A stretch of 64,000 nucleotides of DNA from Acinetobacter portensis (GTDB lineage: Bacteria > Pseudomonadota > Gammaproteobacteria > Pseudomonadales > Moraxellaceae): assembly GCF_023158935.1 (NCBI RefSeq), contig NZ_CP096120.1, positions 2,504,516 through 2,568,515 of the forward strand, read 5' to 3'. This document shows positions 1 to 9,692 of this stretch, piece by piece. Made by a program: the position numbers and the translations under genes. Within the stretch, counting starts at the first letter, position 1. The number at the start of each line of letters is the position of its first letter. The notes below the pieces were generated by a model that saw only the letters and a list, made by a program, of their open reading frames with translations, had not been told where the DNA came from and searched no databases.

Positions 1-231
1 ATCTTTAACCAAACACGTACTACCATCATGGGTAATAAATTTTACGCCCGATGTCACCGTTACATCATCACCAATATTCACTAAAAATGGTTCTGACCCC
101 CAACTTCTAATATAAATTCGGCAACGCTCACCAACAACCACGCCTTTCTTACGTGCGTAAGCGACACTACCTTTTATAAAGAAATAAACTAAATCAAAAA
201 CTTGGCATAAAATAGCTTTTATAAATTTCAT
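1..231 (-). CDS. Hexapeptide-repeat acyltransferase, N-terminal part (runs off the left edge)
   Basis: Seen: an open frame on the minus strand from an ATG at 229-231 to the window edge, about 77 codons. The protein begins with a short hydrophobic, basic stretch (MKFIKAILCQVFDLVYFF). It then enters the left-handed beta-helix pattern of LbetaH O-acetyltransferases (NIGDDVTVTSGVKFITHDG), and the THDG histidine is at the usual catalytic-histidine position. Known: such enzymes acetylate sugars of capsule or O-antigen repeat units. It follows another acyltransferase and a flippase on the same strand, so it is inferred to act in the same polysaccharide pathway. The C-terminal half is not visible, so the acceptor cannot be guessed. 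Confidence 0.75.
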   Translation of the reverse strand, partial: MKFIKAILCQVFDLVYFFIKGSVAYARKKGVVVGERCRIYIRSWGSEPFLVNIGDDVTVTSGVKFITHDGSTCLVKD

Positions 232-391
232 GACGAAAAACCTTTGATTTAGTGAGGGGAATTGAATTGAAACGGGTGATGTATCAATAAATACAATACA
301 AAATCGAATGCACTTATTTTAACTGAAAATCTACTTTTCAGATATGACATGACCATTGAGGATATATGTATTGATGTCCGTTTGAATCGAA

Positions 392-1012
392 TTATTCTTT
401 TGACTTTTGTTGCAGTTTTTTCGCAGGTGTTCCCACATACACGCCTGCTTCCGTAATGTTTTTACTGACCAATGAGCAAGCCCCAACCACTACATCATCG
501 CTAATATGCACACCATCTAGTACAGTAACACGTGCGCCAAACCAAACATTTTGACCAATCTCAATGCCTTCTTTGGTAATAGCATCTTTAAACAAAATAT
601 CAGGATCATCAAATTTATGATTACTCGCAATCATAATACTTTGTGTGCCTATACGCGTGTTATCACCAATTTTTAAGCCGCCACAACCATTTAAAAATGA
701 CTTGGAATTGATACTCACATCACATCCAATTTCCACTTTTCCGCCAAAGCATTTGATATAACAACTTTCCCCAATAAAGCTGTTATCACCAATGACCAAT
801 GATGCTCCATTTTCTACAATCAGCGTTACATCATCGCCAATATAGACATTTTTACCAATGCGAACTTGCCCTGAAATATCTAATTTCGTACGTTTTCCAA
901 AGTATTTAAACTGGCTAGAAAATGCCATGTTATATAGGCTTTTTCGGCACAAGGTAGAAAACCAATTGAGTACTTTTAAGCATTTAAAAAAGATCACTTT
1001 GGGTTTCTCCAA
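392..1012 (-). CDS. Hexapeptide-repeat O-acyltransferase (WbbJ/maltose-acetyltransferase type)
   Basis: The protein has 206 residues. After an N-terminal segment of about 40 residues, the rest is a run of imperfect hexapeptides (IGKNVY, IGDDVT, IGDNSF, IGCDVS, IGDNTR, IGQNVW) typical of a left-handed beta-helix. A catalytic-type histidine (SNHKF, residue 132) and the usual C-terminal VYVGTPAKKL closure are present. Members of this family transfer acetyl groups from acetyl-CoA to sugars. Its first 19 bases overlap the 3' end of the flippase gene, so the two are translationally linked. It is inferred to O-acetylate a glycan repeat unit; the exact sugar is unknown. A 160-bp gap without visible signals separates it from the next acyltransferase. 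Confidence 0.85.
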   Translation of the reverse strand: MEKPKVIFFKCLKVLNWFSTLCRKSLYNMAFSSQFKYFGKRTKLDISGQVRIGKNVYIGDDVTLIVENGASLVIGDNSFIGESCYIKCFGGKVEIGCDVSINSKSFLNGCGGLKIGDNTRIGTQSIMIASNHKFDDPDILFKDAITKEGIEIGQNVWFGARVTVLDGVHISDDVVVGACSLVSKNITEAGVYVGTPAKKLQQKSKE

Positions 1013-2169
1013 ACCACGTACAAAATGGCAAAATTGTAAAAAATTAAAGACGCTGGCACAGCCAAAAGCATATACATTTTATTGTCTATCAACATATACA
1101 ATGCTGCAAACAATGTAAATTTTATAATCAGTTCAACAATTTGCAATTTAAATAATTGTTGGCTATTTCGTTTTGCAATTAAATACGCAGAACTTGGCGG
1201 GTTACAGAATACTGCCCAATATCCTAAAGCTAAAATTTGGAAATAGAGCGAAATACCCACCCAATGCTGACCAAAAATCATTAAATATAATGATTCAGGT
1301 AACACAAAAAAAAGCGCAAAAAATGGCAACGAAATGAGACTTAAAAAGACACTACTTTTTAAGGCTTCGCGTGGTGAATCTGCATGTTTAAATTTACGAA
1401 TGAAAAACTGACGAATAGTTTGCGACATCAAATTAATAGGTACGCGTAATGTCCGCTCAACAATTGCATAAAAACCAACGGCTTGATAACCAATAAAATG
1501 CGACACCACGTAATACGGCAAATTATGTGAAAAGCTGTTTAATAATGCATGTGGCGTATTGGAAAAAATGAAATCTTTGTAATTTTTATAACTACTCCAA
1601 CTCACTTGGTATAAACCGTGAATTGCAATATAAAGTAACACGGTAAATAGCATAATCACCGAGCTAACAGCATAGCTACACACCAAGCTAATACTCATCA
1701 ATAATGGCAAACTTAGCTGTGCCACCACCACAATTAAACTACGGTAAATATTTAAGCCAGCACAAAAAACTTCTGCTTCATGGGCAAATTTATAGTTATA
1801 TAAACTTTGTAAAACAGTATTCGATAACACACCAAAACAAATGGCAAGAATCATCGAACTATCAAAAAAGAAGCTCAGAACACCTGCCGACAAGACGCAA
1901 AAAATAAGGGAAAAAACCGAACCCTCAAATATTAAACTTTTTTGATCTGCATCGTCTGCGACAAGTTGAGCTTGATCTAAACGTAAATTGGCAATGGTTG
2001 AAAGCACACTCACTATTGCAAGTGCCACACCATATTGACCAAAATCGTGAACAGAATATAGGCGCGTTAAAAAAGGAAGTGCGATAAATGTAATTATCGC
2101 ACCCACTAATAAACTGGATGTAATCAATCCAATTGATTGATATTTTGAAACAAGCGCTTTTATCCTCAT
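994..2169 (-). CDS. Wzx-like polysaccharide flippase (PST/MOP superfamily)
   Basis: This 391-residue, strongly hydrophobic protein has about ten to twelve predicted membrane helices and few charged loops. It starts with a short basic segment and a helix ([20 protein letters not shown]), as in PST-family exporters. The motif [20 protein letters not shown] near the N-terminus is typical of Wzx and O-antigen flippases. Known role: moving undecaprenyl-linked repeat units across the inner membrane. Its start overlaps the end of the epimerase gene by 4 bp (ATGA), giving tight operon coupling. Wzx sequences diverge quickly, so the family call is firm but the substrate is not predictable. The length is slightly short for the family. 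Confidence 0.85.
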   Translation of the reverse strand: MRIKALVSKYQSIGLITSSLLVGAIITFIALPFLTRLYSVHDFGQYGVALAIVSVLSTIANLRLDQAQLVADDADQKSLIFEGSVFSLIFCVLSAGVLSFFFDSSMILAICFGVLSNTVLQSLYNYKFAHEAEVFCAGLNIYRSLIVVVAQLSLPLLMSISLVCSYAVSSVIMLFTVLLYIAIHGLYQVSWSSYKNYKDFIFSNTPHALLNSFSHNLPYYVVSHFIGYQAVGFYAIVERTLRVPINLMSQTIRQFFIRKFKHADSPREALKSSVFLSLISLPFFALFFVLPESLYLMIFGQHWVGISLYFQILALGYWAVFCNPPSSAYLIAKRNSQQLFKLQIVELIIKFTLFAALYMLIDNKMYMLLAVPASLIFYNFAILYVVWRNPK

Positions 2170-3191
2170 TTCAGATTTTTAACGTACCACTGCATTGCAA
2201 GTTGAATCCCTTCTGCAATTTTAAATTTCGGATCATAAGCTAAATGATTTTCGATTTTCGCAATGCTTGCTTGAGAATGACGCACATCCCCTGCTCGGAA
2301 TTCACGATAAACCACATCTTTCTGATAATTCACTGAATTTTCAGCCAATGCAACTTTAATTGCGTTGAACAAGTCATTCAATGTTGTACGATCGCCCACA
2401 GCCACGTTATAGACTTGATTTTTCGCTTCATCATTCATGGTTGTTGCTGCCAAAATATTGGCTTGAACCGTATTATCAATAAAGCAGAAATCGCGACTTG
2501 TTTCGCCATCACCATTAATGAATACGTCATCGCCTGCAATCATCGCTGCTGTCCATTTTGGAATAACCGCAGCGTATGCACCGTTTGGATCTTGGCGTTG
2601 ACCAAATACATTAAAGTAACGTAAACCAATGGTTTTAAAACCGTACGTACGTGCAAATACGTCAGCATAAAGCTCATTGACGTATTTTGTTACCGCATAT
2701 GGTGATAATGGATTACCAATATGTTCTTCAACTTTTGGCAATGCGGGATGATCACCATAAGTCGAGCTACTTGCAGCATAAGTAAAACTTGAAACGCCTG
2801 CATCACGCGCAGCAGTCAACATGTTCAAGAAACCGCTAATATTGGTTTCATTGGTTGCAATTGGGTCTGCTATAGAACGTGGAACAGAACCTAAAGCCGC
2901 TTCATGTAGCACATAGTCCACGCCTGAACACGCTTTTTGGCAATCTTCAAATTTACGAATATCACCTTCAATGAAGCTAAAACCCGCCCACTGTTCTGCC
3001 GATACTAAGCTTTTTACTTCATCTAAATTGTGCTGATGACCTGTTGCAAAGTTATCTAAACCCACCACTTTTTGGTTGAGCTTTAATAAAGTTTCTAACA
3101 AATTCGAGCCGATAAAGCCAGCAACACCTGTCACTAACCAAGTTTTTGGTGTTTGTTTTAATTGCTCACAAACCACTTCAAATTGGTTCAT
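2166..3191 (-). CDS. tviC: UDP-N-acetylglucosamine/uronate 4-epimerase (TviC/VipB/WbpP-like, SDR family)
   Basis: The protein has 341 residues and an extended SDR fold. The NAD-binding Rossmann motif GVAGFIG is at residues 22-28 and the catalytic YxxxK (YAVTK) is at 165-169, preceded by the SSS-TYGDH active-site serine region. The N-terminal extension before the Rossmann fold, and the general sequence, match the WbpP/TviC branch. That branch interconverts UDP-GlcNAc(A) and UDP-GalNAc(A) in the cytoplasm. It lies 26 bp after a TviB/WbpO-like dehydrogenase, and the pair together would supply UDP-N-acetylgalactosaminuronic acid for the surface glycan. The symbol follows the Vi-antigen nomenclature; Acinetobacter annotations may use gne or gna-type names. 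Confidence 0.85.
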   Translation of the reverse strand: MNQFEVVCEQLKQTPKTWLVTGVAGFIGSNLLETLLKLNQKVVGLDNFATGHQHNLDEVKSLVSAEQWAGFSFIEGDIRKFEDCQKACSGVDYVLHEAALGSVPRSIADPIATNETNISGFLNMLTAARDAGVSSFTYAASSSTYGDHPALPKVEEHIGNPLSPYAVTKYVNELYADVFARTYGFKTIGLRYFNVFGQRQDPNGAYAAVIPKWTAAMIAGDDVFINGDGETSRDFCFIDNTVQANILAATTMNDEAKNQVYNVAVGDRTTLNDLFNAIKVALAENSVNYQKDVVYREFRAGDVRHSQASIAKIENHLAYDPKFKIAEGIQLAMQWYVKNLK

Positions 3192-3217
3192 TGTTTCTTT
3201 CCTAATTTCTATTTCAA

Positions 3218-4495
3218 TTACAGACGAATATCTGACGCAGTTTGCGGTAAAACATATTTCAAGTCGTACAACACGTGGCTTTCTTTACCTAACGCACGAA
3301 TTTTCTCTGCACCTAAAGCCACAAATTGCTCGTGTGCAACAGCTAAAATTACAGCATCGTAAATACCATTTTGCAGCGCATCCGTGGTACGAATGCCATA
3401 TTCATGTTCAGCTTCGTCCGCATTTACCCAAGGGTCATAAATGTCTACATCAATATGATATTCTTGAAGTTCTTTCACAATATCAATAATTTTAGTATTG
3501 CGAATATCTGGACAGTTTTCTTTAAAACTCAAACCAAGCACAAGAACTTTCGCACCTTCAACCTGAATTTTTTTCTTAATCATGCTCTTCACAAGTTGAG
3601 TCACAACATAAGCGCCCATCGCATCATTTAAACGACGACCTGCCAAAATAATTTCAGGATGATAACCAATCGCTTGTGCTTTATAAGTCAAGTAATACGG
3701 GTCAACACCAATACAGTGACCACCGACTAAACCCGGACGGAACGGAAGAAAGTTCCACTTTGTACCCGCAGCTTTTAACACTGATTCAGTATCGATGCCC
3801 ATTTTATTAAAGATGAGTGCTAACTCATTAATGAGAGCAATGTTTACATCACGTTGCGTATTTTCAATTACTTTTGCAGCCTCAGCCACTTTAATGCTTT
3901 CCGCTTTGTGCGTGCCTGCTTCAATCACTAATTTATAAACTTGATCGACAAATTCAGCCACTTCAGGTGTAGAACCTGATGTTACTTTTAGAATATTGCT
4001 TACGCGGTGCAGTTTATCGCCCGGGTTAATACGTTCAGGGCTATAGCCTGCGTAAAAATCTTGGTTAAATATTAAACCCGACACTTTTTCTAATACTGGA
4101 ATACAGACTTCTTCAGTTGCACCCGGATAAACTGTTGATTCATACACCACGATATCACCTGCATTTAACACCTGACCAATGCTTGTAGACGCTTTTACAA
4201 GCGGTGTTAAATCGGGTTGTTTGAATTCATCAATAGGCGTTGGAACAGTCACAATAAAGAAGTTACAGTCTTTTAAATCTTCTAAATTTGCGGTGTAACT
4301 TAATTGAGCTGCTTGTGCTAATTCTTCAGGTGACACTTCTAATGTATGGTCATGTCCTGATGTTAATTCATCAATTCGTTTTTGATGGATATCAAATCCC
4401 ACAACTGGCACTTTCTTACCGAACTCAACGGCCAAAGGAAGACCAACATAACCCAATCCAATAATTGCGATTTTTAGTTCAGCGAGTTGCAACAT
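3218..4495 (-). CDS. tviB: UDP-N-acetyl-D-hexosamine 6-dehydrogenase (TviB/WbpO/Gna-like)
   Basis: The protein has 425 residues in the UDP-glucose/GDP-mannose dehydrogenase family. The N-terminal NAD-binding motif GLGYVGLP is at residues 13-20, the catalytic cysteine is in [12 protein letters not shown] (C261), and the C-terminal UDP-binding domain includes [15 protein letters not shown]. Family knowledge: it oxidises C6 of UDP-GlcNAc or UDP-GalNAc twice, to the uronic acid. It is the first gene of the visible polysaccharide operon and feeds the next gene, the 4-epimerase. The leader (4496-4660) contains an intrinsic terminator and a -10-like TATAAT immediately beside it. Confidence 0.9.
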   Translation of the reverse strand: MLQLAELKIAIIGLGYVGLPLAVEFGKKVPVVGFDIHQKRIDELTSGHDHTLEVSPEELAQAAQLSYTANLEDLKDCNFFIVTVPTPIDEFKQPDLTPLVKASTSIGQVLNAGDIVVYESTVYPGATEEVCIPVLEKVSGLIFNQDFYAGYSPERINPGDKLHRVSNILKVTSGSTPEVAEFVDQVYKLVIEAGTHKAESIKVAEAAKVIENTQRDVNIALINELALIFNKMGIDTESVLKAAGTKWNFLPFRPGLVGGHCIGVDPYYLTYKAQAIGYHPEIILAGRRLNDAMGAYVVTQLVKSMIKKKIQVEGAKVLVLGLSFKENCPDIRNTKIIDIVKELQEYHIDVDIYDPWVNADEAEHEYGIRTTDALQNGIYDAVILAVAHEQFVALGAEKIRALGKESHVLYDLKYVLPQTASDIRL

Positions 4496-4524
4496 ACAGA
4501 GCCTTATGGTTTTGTGTATATAAT

Positions 4525-4548
4525 AAAAAAGAGCCTTTTAGAGGCTCT
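4525..4548 (-). terminator. Intrinsic terminator between dapB and the polysaccharide operon
   Basis: A 7-bp stem AGAGCCT/AGGCTCT (4530-4536 with 4542-4548) is followed on the minus strand by six T. It lies about 110 bp downstream of the dapB stop and 30 bp upstream of tviB. A TATAAT (4553-4558, minus strand) sits directly upstream of the hairpin. RNA started from it would begin inside the 5' arm and so escape the terminator. No good -35 is visible. Confidence 0.7.
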
Positions 4549-4660
4549 CTTTATTATAACAGAAATGGAGTTTTTCCCGTTATTAAAAGGTTTTGTAAAT
4601 TTGTTTCTAATAAGATATTTATCCGATTGAACATATTCATATTACAAAACCTATTGTGCT

Positions 4661-5491
<831 letters not shown>

Positions 5492-5984
5492 CTAAAGATG
5501 ATTCAAAATTGTTCTTACTATAGCAAATGTCGTGCTGAACTCTAAGATGCTGTCTATAAAATTGTGTGTTATTTGAAATTTGTTTTGCTGATGATTTTTT
5601 ATTTTGTCTTATTTAATTTGTGGAACATTAGACTTCCTTCATAAATCATTTTTCAACCAATTTAATTGTTTATCTTTCACCCAATCTAAATTGTATATGC
5701 CAGCAAGTAAATTAAACCGCAGGTTTAATCGTTTACGACGATTTCTATATACACAAGATAAAATCTTAAAACATTTCATCCTTCCAAATACATGCTCTAC
5801 TTGAATTCGTCTACGACCAATCTCTTTATTTAACTTTTTTAATTCAGAATCTAGTTTTTCAGTTTTCTTTGCTTTAGATGGCATGAGGCATCCAAAACCC
5901 AATTTCTTTATCCCTAAATACCCCTTATCAACGATAAAAAAGGGCTTAAATTTTAATTTCCTCATGCTTTTTTTAAATATTTTA

Positions 5985-6716
5985 GGCTCTAGACTAGCAG
6001 ATTTGCACTTAGTTTTACCTAATGAGGTCCCACAACTCTGTTGCTAGCTCATTAGGCTCCCTCATCCAACGCCATTCTGTTTCTTTAAGATGATAATCAA
6101 AATACTCTTTTGATATACCGTTGAACTTTGCTAGCCTTCTTTTACAAAAGCTCCAGAATGATTCTATTCCATTTATATGACATTGTCCTCTGGCAAATTC
6201 ATTCGCTCCATGATTTACTCTAAAATGCTTTGAGTAACCAACATCTACCAAACCATTGTATCCACGCCAACCATCACTATAAATTACACTTTCAAGTGCA
6301 ACTTTACCTAAGATAACTTGTTGTAATGTAGTCTTTTTACAATCAGGGACTATTTCTGTATAAACTCGACCATTCCTTTCAAATATTCCAAATACAGGTT
6401 GTTTTAAAGTACCTCGACCTCGCTTCAATTTCCCATGAAAACCACGTTGTCTTTTTGCTCCAAAATAGCTCTCATCAACTTCAATAGAACCTACAAACTT
6501 TGCTCTTAAATCTGTTTGATGATCGTAGATTGCTTCTCTAAAAAGCATGTACCAATAGTTGATGGTATTACGGTTCAAGTTAAGCAATAAGGCTGTTTTA
6601 GAAGCAGGAATATCAATGCAAAAGCACTGAATAATTTTTTTAATCTTATAGTGACTTAATTTACTGTTTTCTATCATGATTCTAGACTAACATATCTATT
6701 CTGCTAGTCTAGAGCC
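5985..6716 (-). mobile_element. IS1595-family (IS1016-like) insertion sequence nested in the IS5-family element
   Basis: The 17-bp terminal inverted repeats GGCTCTAGACTAGCAGA (5985-6001) and complement (6700-6716) bound a 732-bp element. Flanking TATTTTA copies (5978-5984 and 6717-6723) look like the target duplication. Seven bases match, against the eight usual for the family. It holds a single intact transposase gene. It is younger than the IS5-family element it splits. Confidence 0.88.
6015..6677 (-). CDS. IS1595-family (ISXO2-like) transposase
   Basis: This intact 220-residue transposase has an N-terminal helix-turn-helix (ALLLNLNRNTINYWYMLF) followed by the ISXO2-like DDE-type domain. 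The first acidic motif is VDESYFGAKRQRG, the second is IYSDGWRGY, and the HINGIESFWSFCKRRL motif carries the conserved N/E region. The length fits the IS1016 subgroup. The gene lies wholly within the inverted repeats of the nested element, on the same strand as the host transposase. Nothing in the frame suggests inactivation. Confidence 0.9.
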   Translation of the reverse strand: MIENSKLSHYKIKKIIQCFCIDIPASKTALLLNLNRNTINYWYMLFREAIYDHQTDLRAKFVGSIEVDESYFGAKRQRGFHGKLKRGRGTLKQPVFGIFERNGRVYTEIVPDCKKTTLQQVILGKVALESVIYSDGWRGYNGLVDVGYSKHFRVNHGANEFARGQCHINGIESFWSFCKRRLAKFNGISKEYFDYHLKETEWRWMREPNELATELWDLIR

Positions 6717-7355
6717 TATTTTAAAATCATGCATGCTTCCATGACTTCCACATACACTCAGTATTTCACCTGTTGTATAGTGCATAGATAGCTGAAATTT
6801 AAAGGTATGTCGCTTTTTTTTACCGCTATACCATTTCTTCTGTTTTTTTTGGACGTTGAACTAATATTTCAGTTGCATCAATCACAACAACTTCCCAATC
6901 CACTTCATCTCGATTAGGAAGTTGTTTTGGCAAGTTAAATTTTCCAGAACGGATTAAGGTATCTTCAATAACGCGTGTGATACGAATTGCACTCGTTTCA
7001 GATACACCGTAACTCATACCAAGATGGAAAAATGTTCGATATTCTCTCCAATATTCTATACATAAGAGCAAACGATCTTCCAACGGTAATTTATGTGGTC
7101 GTCCTTTACCAATATGACAAGGTAACTCCTTATTTAGCTCGGCCAACATGAGGTTAAATGTAGCCCAACTAACACCGGTAAGCCTACGAAACTTAACGTC
7201 TGATAATTTTTGAATATCTTTGAATTTCATCCAAGGATTATCCCTTGGATTAAATAATTTTGCTGATTAATTTAAGATCAAATAAATTGTACGTTTTTTG
7301 ATTTATGACGGAAGTCTATTGATTATTTAAGAGGCTTGAAATATGAAAAATTATA

Positions 7356-7386
7356 AAAAAAGCCCAATCGATTGAGATTGGGCTTT
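7356..7386. terminator. Bidirectional intrinsic terminator
   Basis: A long stem AAAAAAGCCCAATC / GATTGGGCTTTTT with a 6-base loop has A/T tails on both sides. It lies between the right end of the IS5-family element and the dnaJ terminator. It may be the ancestral dapB-side or IS-side stop signal. Confidence 0.7.
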
Positions 7387-7449
7387 TTACTATGCGATAA
7401 AGCTATGAATTATAATGAATAAAAAATAGCTGTTATTCACCCAAAAACA

Positions 7450-7476
7450 AAAAAGGACGCCTCAGCGTCCTTTTTA
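7450..7476 (-). terminator. dnaJ intrinsic terminator
   Basis: The stem AAAAGGACGC / GCGTCCTTTTT lies 12 bp after the dnaJ stop codon, with an A/T-rich tail on both strands. It insulates dnaJ from the downstream insertion sequences. Confidence 0.8.
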
Positions 7477-7488
7477 TTCAACTTCAAA

Positions 7489-8601
7489 TTAGTCAAACAA
7501 ACCAAAGAAAGACTTTTTCTTCGGAGAAGATTTATTGTCATCTCCATCCATAGAAGCTTGAAGCTCTTCTAATAATTCACGCTGACGTGCAGTTAAATTC
7601 ACAGGCGTTTCAACCACAATACGGCAAAGCAAATCACCCGTCATGCTTGTACGAACAGGTTTTACACCTTTACCACGTAAGCGGAATAACTTACCAGTTT
7701 GCGTACCTTCAGGCACTTTCAAACTTACACGACCATCAAGCGTCGGAATTTCTATTTCTTTACCTAAAGCAGCATCAGCAATGCTTACAGGTACATCCAT
7801 ATAAAGGTCTGCGCCATCACGTTGGAAAATCTCATGCTCACGCACTTGAACTTCTACGTATAAATCACCCGATTGACCATCACGAATCGCCTCACCTTTA
7901 CCAGATAAACGAACGCGATCACCATTATCTACACCCGCAGGAATAGTCACTTCAAGTGTTTGTTGACGGTCTGCTACGCCAGAACCATGACAAGACTTAC
8001 ATGGGTTCTTAATGGTTTTACCTTGTCCACGACAAGTACTACATGTTTGCTGAACAGAGAAGAAACCTTGTTGCATACGTACTTGACCAGCACCATGACA
8101 TGTTTTACAGGTTTCAACATCTTTCGGATCTTTAGCACCCTTGCCATCACATGGTTCACATGGTGCAGGAGCAGTAAAAGTAATGGTCTTTTTAACGCCT
8201 TTCACAGCTTCTTCAAGCGTAAGATCCATTACATAACGTAAGTCAGATCCACGGCGCGCGCGTTGTTGCTGACGACCACCGCCACCAAACGCACCACCAA
8301 AAATATCGCCAAACTGGCTAAAGATATCTTCTGCGCTAAAACCACCACCAAAGCCGCCACCGCCGCCCATACCACCTTCAAAAGCTTGATGCCCCATACG
8401 GTCGTACATGCTGCGTTTTTCGCTATCAGATAAAATTTCATAAGCTTCTGCAGCTTCTTTAAATTTCTCTTCAGCTTCAGCATTGTCAGGATTTCTATCT
8501 GGATGATATTTCATCGCCAACTTGCGGTAGGCTTTCTTAATTTCATCATCACTAGCAGTTTTAGAAACGCCTAAAACCTCATAATAATCACGTTTAGCCA
8601 T
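7489..8601 (-). CDS. dnaJ: Chaperone protein DnaJ (Hsp40)
   Basis: The protein has 370 residues with all class I DnaJ parts in order. The J domain has HPD at 33-35, and a Gly/Phe-rich linker spans about 73-110. Four CxxCxGxG zinc-binding repeats lie between about 148 and 208, followed by the C-terminal substrate-binding domains. It stimulates DnaK ATPase and delivers unfolded clients. It is not next to dnaK here: grpE and dnaK lie 30 kb away on the other strand. A strong heat-shock promoter match (8651-8678) precedes it and a good RBS (GTGAGGAG) precedes the ATG. It ends with its own terminator. Confidence 0.98.
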   Translation of the reverse strand: MAKRDYYEVLGVSKTASDDEIKKAYRKLAMKYHPDRNPDNAEAEEKFKEAAEAYEILSDSEKRSMYDRMGHQAFEGGMGGGGGFGGGFSAEDIFSQFGDIFGGAFGGGGRQQQRARRGSDLRYVMDLTLEEAVKGVKKTITFTAPAPCEPCDGKGAKDPKDVETCKTCHGAGQVRMQQGFFSVQQTCSTCRGQGKTIKNPCKSCHGSGVADRQQTLEVTIPAGVDNGDRVRLSGKGEAIRDGQSGDLYVEVQVREHEIFQRDGADLYMDVPVSIADAALGKEIEIPTLDGRVSLKVPEGTQTGKLFRLRGKGVKPVRTSMTGDLLCRIVVETPVNLTARQRELLEELQASMDGDDNKSSPKKKSFFGLFD

Positions 8602-8650
8602 GTCAGGCGATGCTCCTCACGGAATTTTATTAATACTTAACTGTGGTCTG

Positions 8651-8678
8651 AATTGGGGGTCAAACCAAATTTTACAAG
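8651..8678 (-). promoter_or_regulatory. Sigma-32 (RpoH) heat-shock promoter of dnaJ
   Basis: On the minus strand CTTGTAA (8672-8678) and CCCCAATT (8651-8658) are separated by 13 bp. This is close to the RpoH consensus CTTGAAA-N(11-16)-CCCCATNT and lies 50 bp upstream of the dnaJ start. Confidence 0.8.
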
Positions 8679-8707
8679 AGGGTGTTTGAAAAAAAATTAT
8701 ACCTAAT

Positions 8708-9085
8708 TTAAAAAACAGCTTTGTTTTTGAAAAACTTAGACATGCCTTTTAACCATGCATTTAATAAGAACAGGAAGGCAATAATGGCAAAAACCACACC
8801 AATAACGGTACAAGCGGTTACCCACATGTAGGTATCCCAATAGTAAAAATACAGTGGAATGAACCATACAGAAGTAAACAGAGAAAGAAGTATATAAATA
8901 ACGATGTTACGCATTACCCAAAAGGAATGTGTTTGTAACCAAACTTCCACACCTTGGGCTAAGGAGATTTTTCTAGCAAAAAGATAGGCAAATAGACCAA
9001 ATACGATTGTAAATAAAGTAAGAAACATAAACACATATGAAATCGCGATGCTTCGGCGACTCTTCGTTATGCTGTCCTTTGCCAT
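8708..9085 (-). CDS. Conserved small integral membrane protein, function unknown
   Basis: This 125-residue protein has three clear hydrophobic segments (about residues 13-38, 53-78 and 84-112) and short basic ends (KDSITKSRR at the N-terminus, GMSKFFKNK at the C-terminus). The motif GLFAYLFARKIS followed by an amphipathic segment and WVMRN is seen in small membrane proteins of Acinetobacter and Neisseria, as far as I recall. No catalytic residues are visible. It lies on the dnaJ strand, 106 bp upstream of dnaJ, but the dnaJ heat-shock promoter between them argues against a single transcript. It is probably an inner-membrane protein; no function can be assigned. Confidence 0.75.
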   Translation of the reverse strand: MAKDSITKSRRSIAISYVFMFLTLFTIVFGLFAYLFARKISLAQGVEVWLQTHSFWVMRNIVIYILLSLFTSVWFIPLYFYYWDTYMWVTACTVIGVVFAIIAFLFLLNAWLKGMSKFFKNKAVF

Positions 9086-9692
9086 ATTGGTTACTACCCC
9101 ATTCTATACATATTTCGTTTTATGATTTTTAGCAAAATTATGTATTAAATATCTTAAATTTATTAAGGCGCTACTATAGTTAATTTTACAGTGTTTCGCA
9201 CTTAATATTGACAGAAAATCATGCACAAATGTTATTTTTTTTTACTTTAAACTGCTGTCTGTATAAAGGTCGTAAGGAAATTGCGTTAAAAGTGACATAA
9301 GTATTGCTTAACCCTAAATTCATACACCATTACGTTCTCTATAAAATGATGTATAACACAACTTCTTTGTATTTTTATCTTCAATTTTTAGCCTTAATTT
9401 TTCATAAAGTTTTACTATATTTTTCATTTAAACGAAAAATCCCTTCAGCAATTTAGTCTTTATTTATTTCATTATTTTTATGTTCCACGTGAAGTCGATT
9501 TTCTTATATTTATTTTCATGATTAATATTGGCTATTTTTTCCATTTTATTTATAAGCTCACTTGCTCATTTTAAATAGAAATTCATTCGCAGGTTTTATC
9601 ATCAACATTTGTGCTACTTTTGTCTGTAAATACCTAGAAATGTCATCTATTCACGGTATATTCAAATCAAGAACAAGCGGGGAATGATTAAA
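9086..9692. other. Gene-free AT-rich region upstream of ppc with a degenerate parS-like site
   Basis: There are 607 bp without a credible gene between the divergent membrane-protein gene and ppc. The only distinct word is TGTTCCACGTGAAGTC at 9481-9496, matching the two perfect parS sites of this window at the first 13 of 16 bases. The rest is AT-rich and should include the ppc promoter. No terminator or RNA structure stands out. Confidence 0.5.

Larger units (their letters stand above)
5639..7230 (-). pseudogene. IS5-family transposase, disrupted (N-terminal and C-terminal pieces)
   Basis: The N-terminal piece (6826-7230, 134 residues) carries a helix-turn-helix region (GVSWATFNLMLAEL, GVSETSAIRITRVIEDTL) and the first part of the DDE domain (VVVIDATEILVQRPKK). 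The C-terminal piece (5639-5965, 108 residues) carries DKGYLG and RRIQVEHVFGRMK, the second D and the E of the triad. Two lesions are visible. An IS1595-family element separates the pieces. In addition, a run of eight A (6843-6850 on the complement) puts the frame out by one base. Skipping one A gives continuous coding (QKKWYSGKKKRHTFKFQ) up to the insertion point. IS5 relatives can use programmed frameshifting, but the needed shift here is +1, so a homopolymer mutation is more likely. Confidence 0.85.
5630..7317 (-). mobile_element. IS5-family insertion sequence, interrupted by an IS1595-family element
   Basis: The ends are 19-bp inverted repeats with one mismatch: AGACTTCCTTCATAAATCA at 5630-5648 and its complement at 7299-7317. 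A 3-bp ATT flanks both sides (5627-5629 and 7318-7320), as expected for small IS5-family duplications. Inside are two pieces of one DDE transposase on the minus strand, separated by a second IS with its own ends. The whole structure lies between dapB and dnaJ. The element is expected to be inactive because its transposase is broken twice. Confidence 0.85.

Noticed and set aside
7974..8483. Minus-strand ORFs of 61 and 84 codons within dnaJ
   Set aside because: They are alternative frames of dnaJ, whose own frame is complete and fully conserved.
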